NCBI RefSeq assembly: GCF_030563405.1
Contig: NZ_CP130749.1
Span: forward strand, 372,001-436,000
DNA length: 64,000 nucleotides
Origin: Vibrio sp. SNU_ST1
GTDB lineage: Bacteria > Pseudomonadota > Gammaproteobacteria > Enterobacterales > Vibrionaceae
Reading direction: 5' to 3'
Of the stretch, positions 18,094 through 29,238 are shown one piece after another. The first letter of the stretch is position 1, and each line of letters opens with the position of its first letter. Below the pieces are notes generated by a model. It was not told the DNA's origin, did no database searches, and worked only from the letters and a program-made list of their open reading frames with translations. Both the position numbers and the translations under genes were made by a program.

Positions 18094-18750
18094 ATGAACA
18101 CAGTACTTTCCCCAATTGAAGCGAGAATTATCGGTTGTTTGATCGAGAAAGAAGTGACTACTCCAGATCATTACCCACTGACACTGAATAGCTTAACAAC
18201 GGCTTGTAATCAAAAGAGTAACCGTGAGCCTGTGCTCTCTCTGTCTGAGTCAGACGTTTTAGATGCGGTTGATGGTCTGATAGCTCGTCGTATGGTGAGT
18301 GATGAGAGCAGCTTTAATAGCCGTGTTAATAAGTATCAGCATCGTTTCTGCAATACTGAATTTGGTGATTTGCAATTTACAGAGCAAGAGCGTGCAATCA
18401 TCTGCTGCATGCTGCTTCGTGGGGCTCAAACCCCGGGTGAGCTTCGTACTCGAACGGGTCGTCTTGCAAACTTTAGTGATGTGAAAGAGGTTGAATCAAT
18501 ACTCGAAAAACTCGCAGCAAGAGAAGCGGGTGCATTAGTCGTGAAGTTACCACGAGAAGCGGGTAAACGAGAATCACGCTACCAACACTTACTGAGCGGC
18601 GAAGTAGACATTGAAGCGTTTGCGACGGCATCGGTAAGCGCTGTTTCATCATCTGCAACTAGTGAAAAGTTTGAAGAACTTGAATCAGAAGTCGCGAGCC
18701 TACGTGAAGAGGTGGCAGAGCTTAAGGCTCTGGTTGAATCACTGCTTTAA
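18094..18750 (+). CDS. yceH: DUF480 family protein (YceH)
   Basis: A 218-aa protein closely matching E. coli Yce[26 protein letters not shown] at the start (seen in parts), [16 protein letters not shown], then [17 protein letters not shown] and [14 protein letters not shown]. It has two winged-helix-like halves and a coiled-coil C-terminus ([18 protein letters not shown]). Function is not firmly established. AAAAGGAAAA precedes the ATG. The next gene starts on the base after its stop codon, implying an operon. Confidence 0.92.
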   Translation: MNTVLSPIEARIIGCLIEKEVTTPDHYPLTLNSLTTACNQKSNREPVLSLSESDVLDAVDGLIARRMVSDESSFNSRVNKYQHRFCNTEFGDLQFTEQERAIICCMLLRGAQTPGELRTRTGRLANFSDVKEVESILEKLAAREAGALVVKLPREAGKRESRYQHLLSGEVDIEAFATASVSAVSSSATSEKFEELESEVASLREEVAELKALVESLL

Positions 18751-19065
18751 ATGTCGGAATCTGATAAAAGTGCGGATTGGGTCGTGTATTTGATCCGCAA
18801 TCGACACAATGCCCTTTATTGTGGAGTGACGAATAACTTAGAACGTCGATTCGAACAACATCAAACGGGCAAAGGTGCAAAAGCCTTAAAAGGTAAAGGC
18901 CCACTTAAGCTGGTTTGGAGTATTGGTGTTGGGTCAAAAAGTGAGGCGTTAAAGACCGAATACGCGATCAAACAATTACCTAAATCTCGTAAGGAAAAAT
19001 TAGTATCACTCAAACTGATCATTGAGTGGAAACAGGACAAAATTCAGTATATTCCAGTATCGTAA
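18751..19065 (+). CDS. yhbQ: GIY-YIG nuclease-superfamily protein (YhbQ type)
   Basis: A 104-aa single-domain protein. The GIY-YIG hallmarks are VVYLIRNRHNALYCGVTNNLERRFEQH, where the usual GIY and YIG appear as VYL and YCG, followed by the conserved Arg (ERRF), His and a distal Glu (LKTEYAIKQLPK). It resembles E. coli YhbQ. Such proteins are candidate DNA repair or tailoring nucleases but the substrate is unknown. The ATG follows the yceH TAA without a gap, so translation is probably coupled. Confidence 0.88.
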   Translation: MSESDKSADWVVYLIRNRHNALYCGVTNNLERRFEQHQTGKGAKALKGKGPLKLVWSIGVGSKSEALKTEYAIKQLPKSRKEKLVSLKLIIEWKQDKIQYIPVS

Positions 19066-20464
<1,399 letters not shown>

Positions 20465-20465
<1 letters not shown>

Positions 20466-23038
20466 TGAAAAAAAGCTACGCCATTACACCAAAGAACACT
20501 TTAGCCAAATTAATTACGCGTATCATTATTTTAGTGATTGGCGTGATGGCGCTTGGCGTGCTTATTCATAACTACGAAACAAGCAGTAGGATTGTTAAGC
20601 AAGAGACGAATAGAACGGTTAAGCAAACTTCTAGCTTGATCCAAAACATGTTCGATTATCGATTGTCAGTGCTACAAATCCATCAAGACAGTAGCTCACA
20701 CAGTGAAACTTTAAGGGAGTATTTTGATACCAACAATGAAGAGGCTCTGAGCTACTTTTTTTATGGTGTTGACCAACGTGAGCCTGATCATGCTCCTGAT
20801 TTGCGTTTTGTTTCTACTTATAACGGTTTAGCTTGGGAAGATGGCAATGGGCAGTTTTATGGTTTGGATGAATCTAGTTTAAAACATATATCTGATCAGG
20901 TCGCTTTTAGCAGTAACTGGCACTTCATTCAGCTGACTACGGATATCGGTAAGCGTCATTTGTTGGCTCGGCGAACCCCTATTGTTGATAACAAAACCGG
21001 TGAAGTTCTAGGGCAGCTTTATGTTGCTATTGTGCTCGACAACAATTTTTCATTGGCTGAATCTATCCAGCAAGGCAGCAATTGCGAAAATATCGTCATT
21101 GAAGCGCATGGTACTCCGGTGACATCGACATTCAGTGGCGATGAAAGTTATACAATAAAAGACGTCCTCAGCTATGAAATGTACGAGCAGCTACCTCGTC
21201 ATTTCGTCACCATTGCAACCATTAAGATCAATGCTGTTGAAACTCCTCTAACCATTCGCGCGATCCAGAAAAACACTAATCTCATTGCACTCGAAGACAA
21301 TTATGAACGTACCATCATTGTTATGATTGTGGTGATCATCATCATGTCTTTCCTTGCGCGAGCTTGGATTCAAAGAAGAGTCGCGGCAGAACTTGATAAG
21401 TTAATGGAATTCACTCGCTCTGCAAGTGGCAATGAAGAGTTCAGCAAGTTTGATGGTTCAAATATTTTCGAATTTCACCACATTGGCTGCACGTTGGAAG
21501 ATACTTTTGAGCTCTTATCTGAGCAACACCAAAAATTTCAAGATCTGTTTAATTTTGCGCATTCGCCAATTTTGGTTTGGTCCGAAAAAGGTGACTTAAT
21601 TCAGATGAACCCAGCGGCTCGTATGGCGCTATTTGATGAAGATGATAACTATGGTGCAATGGCTCGAGAGTTTGAGCTCCGTATGTTGCCGAATATCCAG
21701 ATGGTGGTTCAAGGCTCTAAACTAACGGGCATTAACGTGCCAATCGGCGAGAAGGTTTTTCGTTGGAACATGTCTGCAATCCGTGTTGAACACGGCATTA
21801 GCGGTGTGGTGGTGCAAGGTCAAGATATTACTAAACTTATAGAAGCAGAAAGACAGGCAGATCGAGCGCGTGAAGAGGCAGAGCATCTTGCCAGTGTGCG
21901 TGCAGACTTCCTCGCTAAAATGAGTCACGAAATTCGTACGCCACTGAATGGTATTCTCGGTGTCTCTCAGTTGCTTAAACGTTCAATACACAGTGAAGAT
22001 AACCGTGATCAGGTTGATGTACTTTGTCATAGTGCAGAACATCTACTGGCGGTACTAAACGATATTTTGGACTTTTCTAAGATAGAGCAGGGACAATTCA
22101 ATATTCAGAAGAAAGATTTCCTTCTAGGAGAGTTGGTTAATACCTTAGATAGCATCTATCGCCCACTTTGTGAGGATAAATCCGTCGAGTTTACCATTGT
22201 GAATCACTTGGTTGATGACATCAAAATAAACACCGACCAGGTTCGCTTGAACCAGATCATGTTTAATTTACTGAGCAACGCCCTTAAGTTCACTCATCAA
22301 GGCAGTATTTCCGTCAGTTTTGAAATCGAAAGTATCTTGAATACTGATTACGCTAGCTTGATTGTTCGAGTAAAAGACAGTGGCATAGGTATTGATGAGA
22401 GTAAGATCGATGCTATTTTTGAACCTTTTGTTCAAGCAGAAGAAACGACGACTCGGGAGTATGGCGGTTCAGGACTTGGGCTTACGATTGTAAAGAATCT
22501 TGTCGATATGCTGGAGGGAGACATTCAAGTCCGAAGCGTTAAAGATCAGGGGTCTGAGTTCATTATAGAAATTCCAGTGGAGTTACACACCAAGCCTCTG
22601 TTTGTCGACGTTAAGAAACAAGCCCACATCGAGCCTGAGGCGTTGTTTAGTCGTTCGTTGAAAGTGCTGCTAGTGGAAGATAATCACACCAACGCCTTTA
22701 TCGCACAGGCATTTTGCAAAAAGTATGGGATGGTGGTTACTTGGGCAAAAGGTGGCTTGGAAGCGATAGAGCTAGCAAAAAACACGGTTTACGATCTTAT
22801 CTTAATGGATAATCAACTCCCTAATCTTGGTGGGATTGAAACCACTCAGCAACTAAGAGAGCAAATTGGCGTAACAGCTCCGATTTATGCGTGTACTGCT
22901 GATGCTCAAGAGTCAACAAGAGACAAATTCATGGCCGCTGGAGCAAATTACGTGATCGTAAAACCGATTAAGGAAGCGTCGTTGCACAAAGCTTTTATCC
23001 ATTTCAAACAACTGTACTGGAATGATAGTGAGCACTAA
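20465..23038 (+). CDS. luxQ: Autoinducer-2 sensor kinase/phosphatase LuxQ
   Basis: An 857-aa hybrid sensor kinase, the usual LuxQ length (V. harveyi LuxQ has 859). Order: membrane segment (about 15-37), periplasmic tandem-PAS sensor (about 40-275), second membrane segment (IIVMIVVIIIMSFLARAWI), cytoplasmic PAS (SPILVWSEKGDLIQMNPAA), HisKA with SHEIRTPLNG (His about 486), HATPase (GGSGLGLTIVKNL) and receiver with LMDNQLPNLGG (Asp about 780). Together with LuxP it sends phosphate to LuxU at low cell density. Start overlaps the luxP stop by one base. Confidence 0.97.
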
Positions 23039-23141
23039 GTCAAAGCCAAAAGTGAGTCGCTGACTCAAGCAAACAACGGCTTACTCTTGCTGAAAAACAA
23101 GATACACTGCTTCAGATATGTACTTGATGGAGAAATATTAA

Positions 23142-23492
23142 ATGGAACTGCAAACCTTATTGAATACTCTGGCTGATTCCCCAGAAAGCGTGCAATTTGA
23201 AGACACAATACAAGTGATAGAAGCTCATTATGATTTTGCTGAGAGTGAATTTCGTAATGGCGATGTAGTGAATGCCGCTGGGCAGAATAATGGTTCGTGT
23301 AAGATTTTTGCTTTTGGTTTAGAGCAAGGTCTATCTCCCGAGCAAACACTCGCTTGTTTTGGCCAATTTTATCGTAATGACGTATTAGGTTTTCCAGAGA
23401 ACACTGACCATCAAAATATTCGTAACTTCATGACTCATGGTTGGAGCGGTATACAGTTCTCTCAGCCTGCGCTGATTGCAAAATCGAAGTAA
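23142..23492 (+). CDS. HopJ family protein (HopJ type III effector homologue)
   Basis: A 116-aa acidic protein matching the small HopJ family: VQFEDTIQVIEAHYDFAESEF, NAAGQNNGSCKIFAFG and FGQFYRNDVLGFPENTDHQNIRNF (in parts). The name comes from a Pseudomonas syringae protein; most members occur in free-living bacteria without a type III system, so effector function is not implied. It has its own terminator. A plausible ribosome site (TGGAG) precedes the ATG. Confidence 0.88.
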   Translation: MELQTLLNTLADSPESVQFEDTIQVIEAHYDFAESEFRNGDVVNAAGQNNGSCKIFAFGLEQGLSPEQTLACFGQFYRNDVLGFPENTDHQNIRNFMTHGWSGIQFSQPALIAKSK

Positions 23493-23548
23493 CCACTAAC
23501 TAGATAACTATTAGTAAGTAGTAAGTCGAAACTTAATGTCGTATCTTG

Positions 23549-23576
23549 AAGCGAGAGAACAACCTCTCGCTTTTTT
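23549..23576 (+). terminator. Terminator of the HopJ-family gene
   Basis: AAGCGAGAG pairs with CTCTCGCTT around a 6-base loop, followed by a T run up to 23576. Confidence 0.92.
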
Positions 23577-23590
23577 GTATATGCTGAACA

Positions 23591-23750
23591 GGCTTATAAC
23601 CTGCTGACTAGCTTTGCAAGCTGTTGGTTATGTTTACAAGCTATTTGTTATGTTTGCAAGTTGTTGATTATGTATGCAAGCTATTGGTTATGTATGAAAG
23701 GTATTGATTAGGCTCGCAAACTATTGACTAGGTTCGTAAGCTACTGAATA
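23591..23750. repeat. Degenerate 20-bp tandem repeat, 8 units
   Basis: Eight consecutive 20-bp units in exact phase, typified by TGTTTGCAAGTTGTTGATTA, with 2-8 substitutions per unit. The array starts after the HopJ-gene terminator and ends inside the last codons of the DUF1289/CWC gene, whose stop (23741-23743) lies in the last unit. There are no spacers, so it is not a CRISPR array. Confidence 0.9.
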
Positions 23751-24049
23751 GGCAAGGCAGACAGGCATTTACGGCACATACAAGCACCAGCCTTTGGAAT
23801 ATTGCTAGTATCACGCTTCTCTAACTCAAAGCACCAACACGTCTCTTTACCCACACTAATATCGCATTGAGCTGGCTCATGACACTGTGGACATTGGTGA
23901 GTTGAACTGACCCCACTAAGATTATCCATTACCGACGTTCGTTCGTCTTCAGATAAGCCTTTCCAACCTATAATTTCATCTATAGTTCGAAAGCAGCCAC
24001 TGCACATTCCGCCATTATTTTTACAAGCCGCTCGGCAAGGTGTTTTCAT
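23741..24049 (-). CDS. DUF1289 plus cysteine-rich CWC fusion protein
   Basis: A 102-aa protein with 14 Cys. Residues about 1-45 match DUF1289 (CRAACKNNGGMCSGCFRTIDEIIGW). Residues about 50-100 match the cysteine-rich CWC family (CPQCHEPAQCDISVGKETCWCFE and GACMCRKCL). Both domains look like metal-binding or redox zinc-ribbon-like modules; neither has an established function. The two are joined in one frame. Its stop codon lies in a 20-bp tandem repeat, so the last residues (ALPIQ) derive from repeat DNA. Confidence 0.8.
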   Translation of the reverse strand: MKTPCRAACKNNGGMCSGCFRTIDEIIGWKGLSEDERTSVMDNLSGVSSTHQCPQCHEPAQCDISVGKETCWCFELEKRDTSNIPKAGACMCRKCLSALPIQ

Positions 24050-24127
24050 CTATCTAACCCATGATTCATTTGGGCTGAAATGTAGCATATTTGCTTCCTT
24101 TTTAAGAGTCATCAAACCAAAAACACA

Positions 24128-24394
24128 AGGGTCTGTTGATCTTTCGAGCTGATTTTTGCAGCACTTTGTGGGAAATTTCTACAAGGCAGAGGCTTTGAAG
24201 TGTAGCTAGCCTACATGAGAAGCCGATAACACAGTAGAAATGAACCACAAAGGCTGCCCGAAGGGTTCGGTTAGAATCGTTTTATACTTTGTTAAGATGT
24301 ATTTACTTAGAATGACTAGGCTACATACATCTTGCCGCGCCTAAAACGATTCTATCTCGAACAAAAATTTAACCACGAAAGGTCAACAGACCCT
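24128..24394. repeat. Compound inverted-repeat (MITE-like) element
   Basis: Terminal arms AGGGTCTGTTGATCTTTCG (24128-24146) and CGAAAGGTCAACAGACCCT (24376-24394) match at 18 of 19 positions. Inside are two further hairpins. One is at 24158-24257 (GCAGCACTTTGTGG with CCACAAAGGCTGC). The other is at 24272-24354 (TAGAATCGTTTTA with TAAAACGATTCTA, and AAGATGTAT with ATACATCTT). There is no coding potential. Such structure suggests a non-autonomous mobile or folded-RNA element; I see no clear target duplication. Confidence 0.75.
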
Positions 24395-24473
24395 AAGTAA
24401 AATCGACAAATGACCTCGTAATTTAAAGGCTTTTCATGTAGCATTTCGCCCCTTTTGTTGAGTGGGGGATATT

Positions 24474-25826
24474 ATGTTTATTGGGTTTGATTATGGAACA
24501 GCGAACTGTTCTGTCGCGGCGATGGTTGATGGAGAACCAAGCCTGTTACCATTAGAAGGTAGCAACCATTATATTCCCTCAACGGTATTTGCACCTACTC
24601 GTGAGAGCGTTTCTGAGCACCTATTTCGCCATTTGAATATCAAACCGAGTGATGCGATTGGTGAGCAGGTGTTGCGACGTGCTATCGCTCTGAACCGGGA
24701 AGAGAGTATCGACCTAGTGCCAGAAGACATGGCATTTGGTCAGGCTGCATTGGACCTTTATTTGGAAGACCCGCGTGACGTTTATTACGTTAAGTCCCCT
24801 AAGTCTTTCCTTGGTGCCAGTGGATTGCATGATGTTCAGGTGAGTTTCTTCGAAGATTTAGTGTGTGCCATGATGGCGAATATCAAGCATCAAGCTGAAA
24901 TCACGACTCAAGAGCCGATCAAACAAGCTGTTATTGGCCGACCAATTAACTTCCACGGTCGTGGTGGTGAAGAAGCAAACCGACAAGCCGAAGATATACT
25001 CTCACGTGCAGCCAAACGTGCAGGTTTCCTTGATATCGCTTTTCAGTTTGAACCTGTAGCAGCAGGCCTTGATTACGAAAGTACTCTGACTGAGAACCAA
25101 ACGGTATTGGTTGTCGATATTGGTGGTGGTACCACCGATTGCTCATTGTTAGAAATGGGGCCAAGTTGGTCTGGTAAAGCGAACCGTACCCAAAGCTTGT
25201 TAGCACACAGTGGACAAAGGGTAGGGGGTAATGATCTTGATATTTACCTTGCCTTCAAACAATTGATGTCACCTTTCGGTATGGGTAGTAAAGGTATTTC
25301 GGGTATCGATATGCCGTTGACTCAATTCTGGAATCCAATAGCGATAAACAATGTTGAAGCTCAAAAAAACTTCTATTCAAGGGAAAACCTAGCGGCGTTA
25401 AAGTTACTTCGTAAAGAAGCTTCAGAGCCTCAAAAGTTAGACCGTTTAATGAAGGTCTATCAGGATACTTTAGGTTACAGCATTGTACGTCGGGCGGAAG
25501 AAACCAAGATTGCATTGGCAGAATCTTCCCAATATCGAACAGCAATCAATGTTGCATCAGAGCTGATTGAAGTGGATATCTCCGTTGAGCAGATGATTGA
25601 AGCGATTGAAACGCCAAAATCTAAGATGATTGAATTGGTCAAAGAAGCGATTCAACAAGGTCAGAAAAAGCCAGATGTCATCTACATGACGGGTGGTTCA
25701 GCCCGTTCTCCTATTCTTCGAGAAGCAGTACAACAAGCCGTACCGAATGTGCCAATTGTGAGTGGTAACTATTTTGGTTCCGTAACCTCAGGCCTAGCAC
25801 GTTGGGCTGAGATTTGCTTCAAATAA
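24474..25826 (+). CDS. yegD: Hsp70 family chaperone-like ATPase (YegD)
   Basis: A 450-aa actin-fold ATPase lacking the Hsp70 substrate-binding domain, as in E. coli YegD. Motifs: phosphate-1 loop FIGFDYGTANCSVA at the N-terminus, AVIGRPINFHG, FEPVAAGLDYE, phosphate-2 loop VVDIGGGTTDCSLLEM and adenosine loop YMTGGSARSPILREA. Function is not well established; a chaperone role is inferred from the fold. A GTG at 24462 is in frame, but GGGGGA immediately before ATG 24474 decides the start. Confidence 0.9.
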   Translation: MFIGFDYGTANCSVAAMVDGEPSLLPLEGSNHYIPSTVFAPTRESVSEHLFRHLNIKPSDAIGEQVLRRAIALNREESIDLVPEDMAFGQAALDLYLEDPRDVYYVKSPKSFLGASGLHDVQVSFFEDLVCAMMANIKHQAEITTQEPIKQAVIGRPINFHGRGGEEANRQAEDILSRAAKRAGFLDIAFQFEPVAAGLDYESTLTENQTVLVVDIGGGTTDCSLLEMGPSWSGKANRTQSLLAHSGQRVGGNDLDIYLAFKQLMSPFGMGSKGISGIDMPLTQFWNPIAINNVEAQKNFYSRENLAALKLLRKEASEPQKLDRLMKVYQDTLGYSIVRRAEETKIALAESSQYRTAINVASELIEVDISVEQMIEAIETPKSKMIELVKEAIQQGQKKPDVIYMTGGSARSPILREAVQQAVPNVPIVSGNYFGSVTSGLARWAEICFK

Positions 25827-25846
25827 GAATGTACTAACTTGTATTA

Positions 25847-25879
25847 GGGCAACCAGTCACGGATTGGTTGCCCTTTTTT
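25847..25879 (+). terminator. Terminator of yegD
   Basis: GGGCAACCA (25847-25855) pairs with TGGTTGCCC (25865-25873), followed by T6. Confidence 0.95.
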
Positions 25880-25880
25880 G

Positions 25881-26334
25881 TATTTTCTCTAGTGAACTTC
25901 CAGTAAAGCAATAACCAATAATTAATAAAGCGACTTTTCCTAGTTCAAATTGGGAATTGTTTCACAAGGCTAAATATTTCAGTACGGCTCATTATGTTAC
26001 AGAATGTTTCTAGGTTAATGGTATGTCGCAGAATGGTCTGGAAAGTCGTTTGTAGCTTAAGTGTCTAATGTTGTTTTTGCGATTGGAAAATCAAAAAACG
26101 GAAGGTTTTTTATGTAAAAACATACCAAAAATTAGCTTGAGGTTTGTTTTTAATTGGTTGTTTTTAAGGGTGTTTTTTGTTTTTATAGCGCGATTTTTTT
26201 TATTTTATATATTTTAATGCAACTTTTTTGTCGGTCGTATATTAGTGTTTTCCTACTTGTTAAATACAGGTAACAACTTCTCCAAGCACGAGGTTGTTAT
26301 TGAATCACTCTCCCAGTTACAAATGGATATGACA
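25881..26334 (+). other. Long AT-rich leader upstream of the porin gene
   Basis: No gene seen. From 26090 to 26235 the DNA is very AT-rich, with repeated TTTTT/TGTTTTT tracts. Such DNA is typical of promoters bound by H-NS or ToxR upstream of Vibrio porins, but no specific site can be proven. The transcript leader could be long enough to host small-RNA pairing; that is inference. Confidence 0.5.
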
Positions 26335-27390
26335 ATGAATAAGAAACTTTTAGCGCTAGCAATTTCTGGTGCAGTATTTGGTACACAGGCAGTTGCGGTA
26401 GAGCTTTATAACGAAGACGGTACAGCCTTCTCTGTTGGTGGTCACGTTTCTGTAAACCTTAATGGTTCAGAGAAAGGCGATACGGATGTTGGTACAAACT
26501 CACCACGTATCAACTTTAATGCTACGCAAGAATTAGGCAATGGCTTCACAGCTGACGCTAAAGGCGAATGGGCGCTTAATTACCTAAACGGTGGTGATGA
26601 GTCGTTTACTACTCGTCTTGGTTACGTAGGTTTAACTCATGATGAGTTAGGTCGTGCTGTTGCAGGTACGCAGTGGGCGCCATACTACGATGTAGCTTCA
26701 GCTACTGATATGCCGATCGCTTTCGCGAATGATTTCTTATACGACAACCACGGTGCGCTAGGTACTGGTCGTGCAGACAAAATGGCAAGTTACCGTAATG
26801 GGTTTGATTTTGGTGAAGCGGGTGAACTTAGCTTTGGTCTAGGTTGGCAGGGCAGCAATGATGTAACAACTGACACTGAAAATGTTGTTGGCGGTGTTGT
26901 AATTACTCGTCGTTCAACTGTGTCTTACGACGATCGTATTCAAGCGACTCTTGGTTACTCAATCGCTGGTGTTAAATTGGGTTATGCCTTTAATACTGGT
27001 GACTTCAAAGAGGGTGGTGTTTCTAAGACGGCTGAATCTCACCTAGTTTCTGCTGCATACGGTTCTTACGGTTCAGGTTTATACCTAGCAGGTATCTATG
27101 CTTCAAACGAAAACATGAACGTAGGCCTTGAAGAAAGTGATGCATATGAATTGCTAGCGGCTTACGCTTTAGCGAACAGCTTAAACTTAAGCGTTAACTA
27201 CGAAGTTGTTGAAGGCGAAGCGACGAAAGGCGCGGCAACACAAACTGACCGTGAAGAGCTAGCTCTTCAAGCTGAATACAACTTTACTAGTAATTTTGTT
27301 GGCTACACTGGCTATCAGTTTGATCTAAACGATGCAGATAACAGAAAAACTGACGACAAGTGGACTATTGGTGCTCGTTTCTACCTATAA
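26335..27390 (+). CDS. Outer-membrane porin (OmpU/OmpC-like gram-negative porin)
   Basis: A 351-aa porin with a clear signal peptide (MNKKLLALAISGAVFGTQAVA, cleaved after AVA). The mature protein starts VELYNEDGTAFSVGGHVSV and contains FTTRLGYVGLTHDELGRAVAGTQW, a typical trimeric porin segment. Alternating beta-strand patterns run to the C-terminus (TIGARFYL). It forms a diffusion pore in the outer membrane. The open frame continues upstream to 26245, but only the ATG at 26335 gives a signal peptide and has GGA at proper spacing. The last residue is Leu, whereas most porins end in Phe. Confidence 0.9.
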   Translation: MNKKLLALAISGAVFGTQAVAVELYNEDGTAFSVGGHVSVNLNGSEKGDTDVGTNSPRINFNATQELGNGFTADAKGEWALNYLNGGDESFTTRLGYVGLTHDELGRAVAGTQWAPYYDVASATDMPIAFANDFLYDNHGALGTGRADKMASYRNGFDFGEAGELSFGLGWQGSNDVTTDTENVVGGVVITRRSTVSYDDRIQATLGYSIAGVKLGYAFNTGDFKEGGVSKTAESHLVSAAYGSYGSGLYLAGIYASNENMNVGLEESDAYELLAAYALANSLNLSVNYEVVEGEATKGAATQTDREELALQAEYNFTSNFVGYTGYQFDLNDADNRKTDDKWTIGARFYL

Positions 27391-27478
27391 GTCGCGACTC
27401 ATTTAGTTTGACCACTATTATGCATAGTGTTTACTCCTTAAATTTACCTTTTCGGATACTGTCCTAGACACCATGCTA

Positions 27479-27510
27479 AGCCCTCTCAAACCTTTTGGTT
27501 TGAGAGGGCT
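27479..27510 (+). terminator. Strong hairpin terminator of the porin gene
   Basis: A 14-bp perfect stem (AGCCCTCTCAAACC and complement) with a TTTT loop, followed by a weak T-rich tail. Confidence 0.85.
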
Positions 27511-27576
27511 GCTTTCGTTCTATACGCATCTGTTTTAGCTTTTCCTTCATGTTACCCAGCCATTCATTTCATCTAC

Positions 27577-27621
27577 GTAGCTATGATCTACAAAGCTATG
27601 ATCTATGCAGCTATGGCTCTT
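27577..27621. repeat. Degenerate 15-bp tandem repeat, 3 units
   Basis: Three 15-bp units built on AGCTATGATCTA (27577-27591, 27592-27606, 27607-27621), in the gap between the porin terminator and the FAH gene. The rest of this 270-bp gap shows nothing else. Confidence 0.7.
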
Positions 27622-27781
27622 GTCATCAGTTCTTATACGTCGCGATCTTCGAATAAAAGTATTTAAATCATTTAATTGAGCTAAAGATCAGAATTTAGAT
27701 ATTGGTAACCATCTTGTCGAAGATTCTCTTTTAATGATGCGGTAAACTCTGCGCTCCAAAAAAACAGTTTAGGGAAAAACT

Positions 27782-28414
27782 ATGAGCAGCGTTGTAGATC
27801 AGGAGCAATTGATGAATTCGAAACGAACAGCAACACCCAGCAAAGTACTGTGTATTGGGCGCAATTATGTTGATCACATCGAAGAGCTTAATAATGTTAT
27901 CCCTGACTCTATGGTGGTGTTTAATAAGCCGAGCACTAGCGTTACGTCTTCTCTCTCATCTTTCCATCAAGAAACGTTACATTATGAAGCTGAAATCTGC
28001 TTCATTGTTGAAAACGGTGAATACTCTGCCGTTGGGCTAGGTTTAGACCTTACCAAACGCCAGTTACAAAGTAGTTTGAAAGCGAAAGGCCTGCCTTGGG
28101 AGCGTGCTAAAGCTTTTGATGGCTCTGCTGTTTTTAGCCGCTTTGTTCCCATAGGTAACTTGGACCTCTCTGACTTAAACTTAGAGTTATTTATTAACTG
28201 TGTCCGTGTTCAAAAAGGGCATGTTGAACAGATGCTTTATTCCCCACAGACCATCCTCGAAGAGTTATCTTCGTATACGACTTTGCTAGACGGTGATGTT
28301 GTGATGACGGGCACTCCGAAAGGTGTTGGAGAGGTACATCAAGGCGATATTTTCCTTGGTCGTCTAAAGTGTGGCGAAACCACTGTGATTGAGATCGAGT
28401 GGGTAGCACGTTAA
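27782..28414 (+). CDS. Fumarylacetoacetate hydrolase (FAH) family protein
   Basis: A 210-aa single-domain FAH-fold protein. Visible: VLCIGRNYVDHIEE at the N-terminus, metal-ligand HYEAEICFIV (Glu-x-Glu), the KAFDGSAVFS segment and the C-terminal MTGTPKGVGEVHQGD. Members such as E. coli YcgM hydrolyse or decarboxylate short 2-oxo acids using Mg2+/Mn2+ (acylpyruvase/oxaloacetate decarboxylase-like). The exact substrate is not determinable. AGGGA precedes the ATG. A second start at residue 11 (MNSK) is possible. Confidence 0.87.
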   Translation: MSSVVDQEQLMNSKRTATPSKVLCIGRNYVDHIEELNNVIPDSMVVFNKPSTSVTSSLSSFHQETLHYEAEICFIVENGEYSAVGLGLDLTKRQLQSSLKAKGLPWERAKAFDGSAVFSRFVPIGNLDLSDLNLELFINCVRVQKGHVEQMLYSPQTILEELSSYTTLLDGDVVMTGTPKGVGEVHQGDIFLGRLKCGETTVIEIEWVAR

Positions 28415-28564
28415 TTAGTCTGTTGTATTTAGTTAATAAATTGGTTTTACTGTTCATTGGTGGTGTTTAATTCGATTGATTTAGCATATAGCAACTGATT
28501 GCATCTGGAAGGGTGTTGGTAATTGATATAAAATTCGCCTCCATTTTTATCAATACTGAAACCC

Positions 28565-29197
28565 ATGATCGATTTAACCATCCTACCTGTTTACCTGACG
28601 GCCGTTGTTGCACTTCTCCTTTTACCTGGCCCTGATATGTTACTCATCGCAAGCTCAAGCATGAGCTATGGCCGTAAGGTCGGTGTGTTTGCGAGCTTAG
28701 GTAATGCGACTTCTGGAATTATCCTGACAGTATTGGCAGCAATGGGCGTTTCAGCGTTGATTGCGATGAGTCCAGTGGCTTTAAAAGCCCTTCATCTATT
28801 AGGCGGTGCATACTTATTAAAGATGGGGTGGGATTGTCTTCGAACAGAACAGGGCAATGCGCCTGAGTTAAGCGACAACCGTGCTGCAAAAGCGTACTAC
28901 CAACGAGCACTTATTAGTAACCTGCTTAATCCTAAAGCGTTGGTTTTTTTCGTGATGTTCTTACCGCAGTTTGTGTCAACGAGTATTGAAGCGACTTCGG
29001 GCGAGCAGATGCTCGTTCTGGGTTTATTACTGAATGTGCTAGGTTTAACGTTCAACTTTTTACTTGTGGCGTTAGTGGGTACTATTGGTAAATCTCTGGT
29101 AGAAAATGCTAAGTTTCGCACCTATCAGCAACAAGTGATGGGCGGAGTTTTTATCGTGCTAGCGGTGTGGATGTTGTCTTCCTTTTTTACGTCGTAG
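28565..29197 (+). CDS. LysE/RhtB-family exporter
   Basis: A 210-aa, six-segment membrane protein with the family motif at the N-terminus (LLLLPGPDMLLIASSSMSYG) and LISNLLNPKALVFFVMFLPQFV in the middle. It is a predicted amino-acid or homoserine-type exporter of unknown substrate. This is the second such gene in the window and is not closely similar to the one at 5674. It has its own terminator; no regulator is adjacent. Confidence 0.86.
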   Translation: MIDLTILPVYLTAVVALLLLPGPDMLLIASSSMSYGRKVGVFASLGNATSGIILTVLAAMGVSALIAMSPVALKALHLLGGAYLLKMGWDCLRTEQGNAPELSDNRAAKAYYQRALISNLLNPKALVFFVMFLPQFVSTSIEATSGEQMLVLGLLLNVLGLTFNFLLVALVGTIGKSLVENAKFRTYQQQVMGGVFIVLAVWMLSSFFTS

Positions 29198-29238
29198 ACT
29201 GCAACTCAAACAGTTTGTCGCGGTTAGCCGCCGATACA

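Noticed and set aside
23591..23750. Possible CRISPR array
   Set aside because: Units are contiguous 20-bp tandem copies with no spacers, and no cas gene is nearby.
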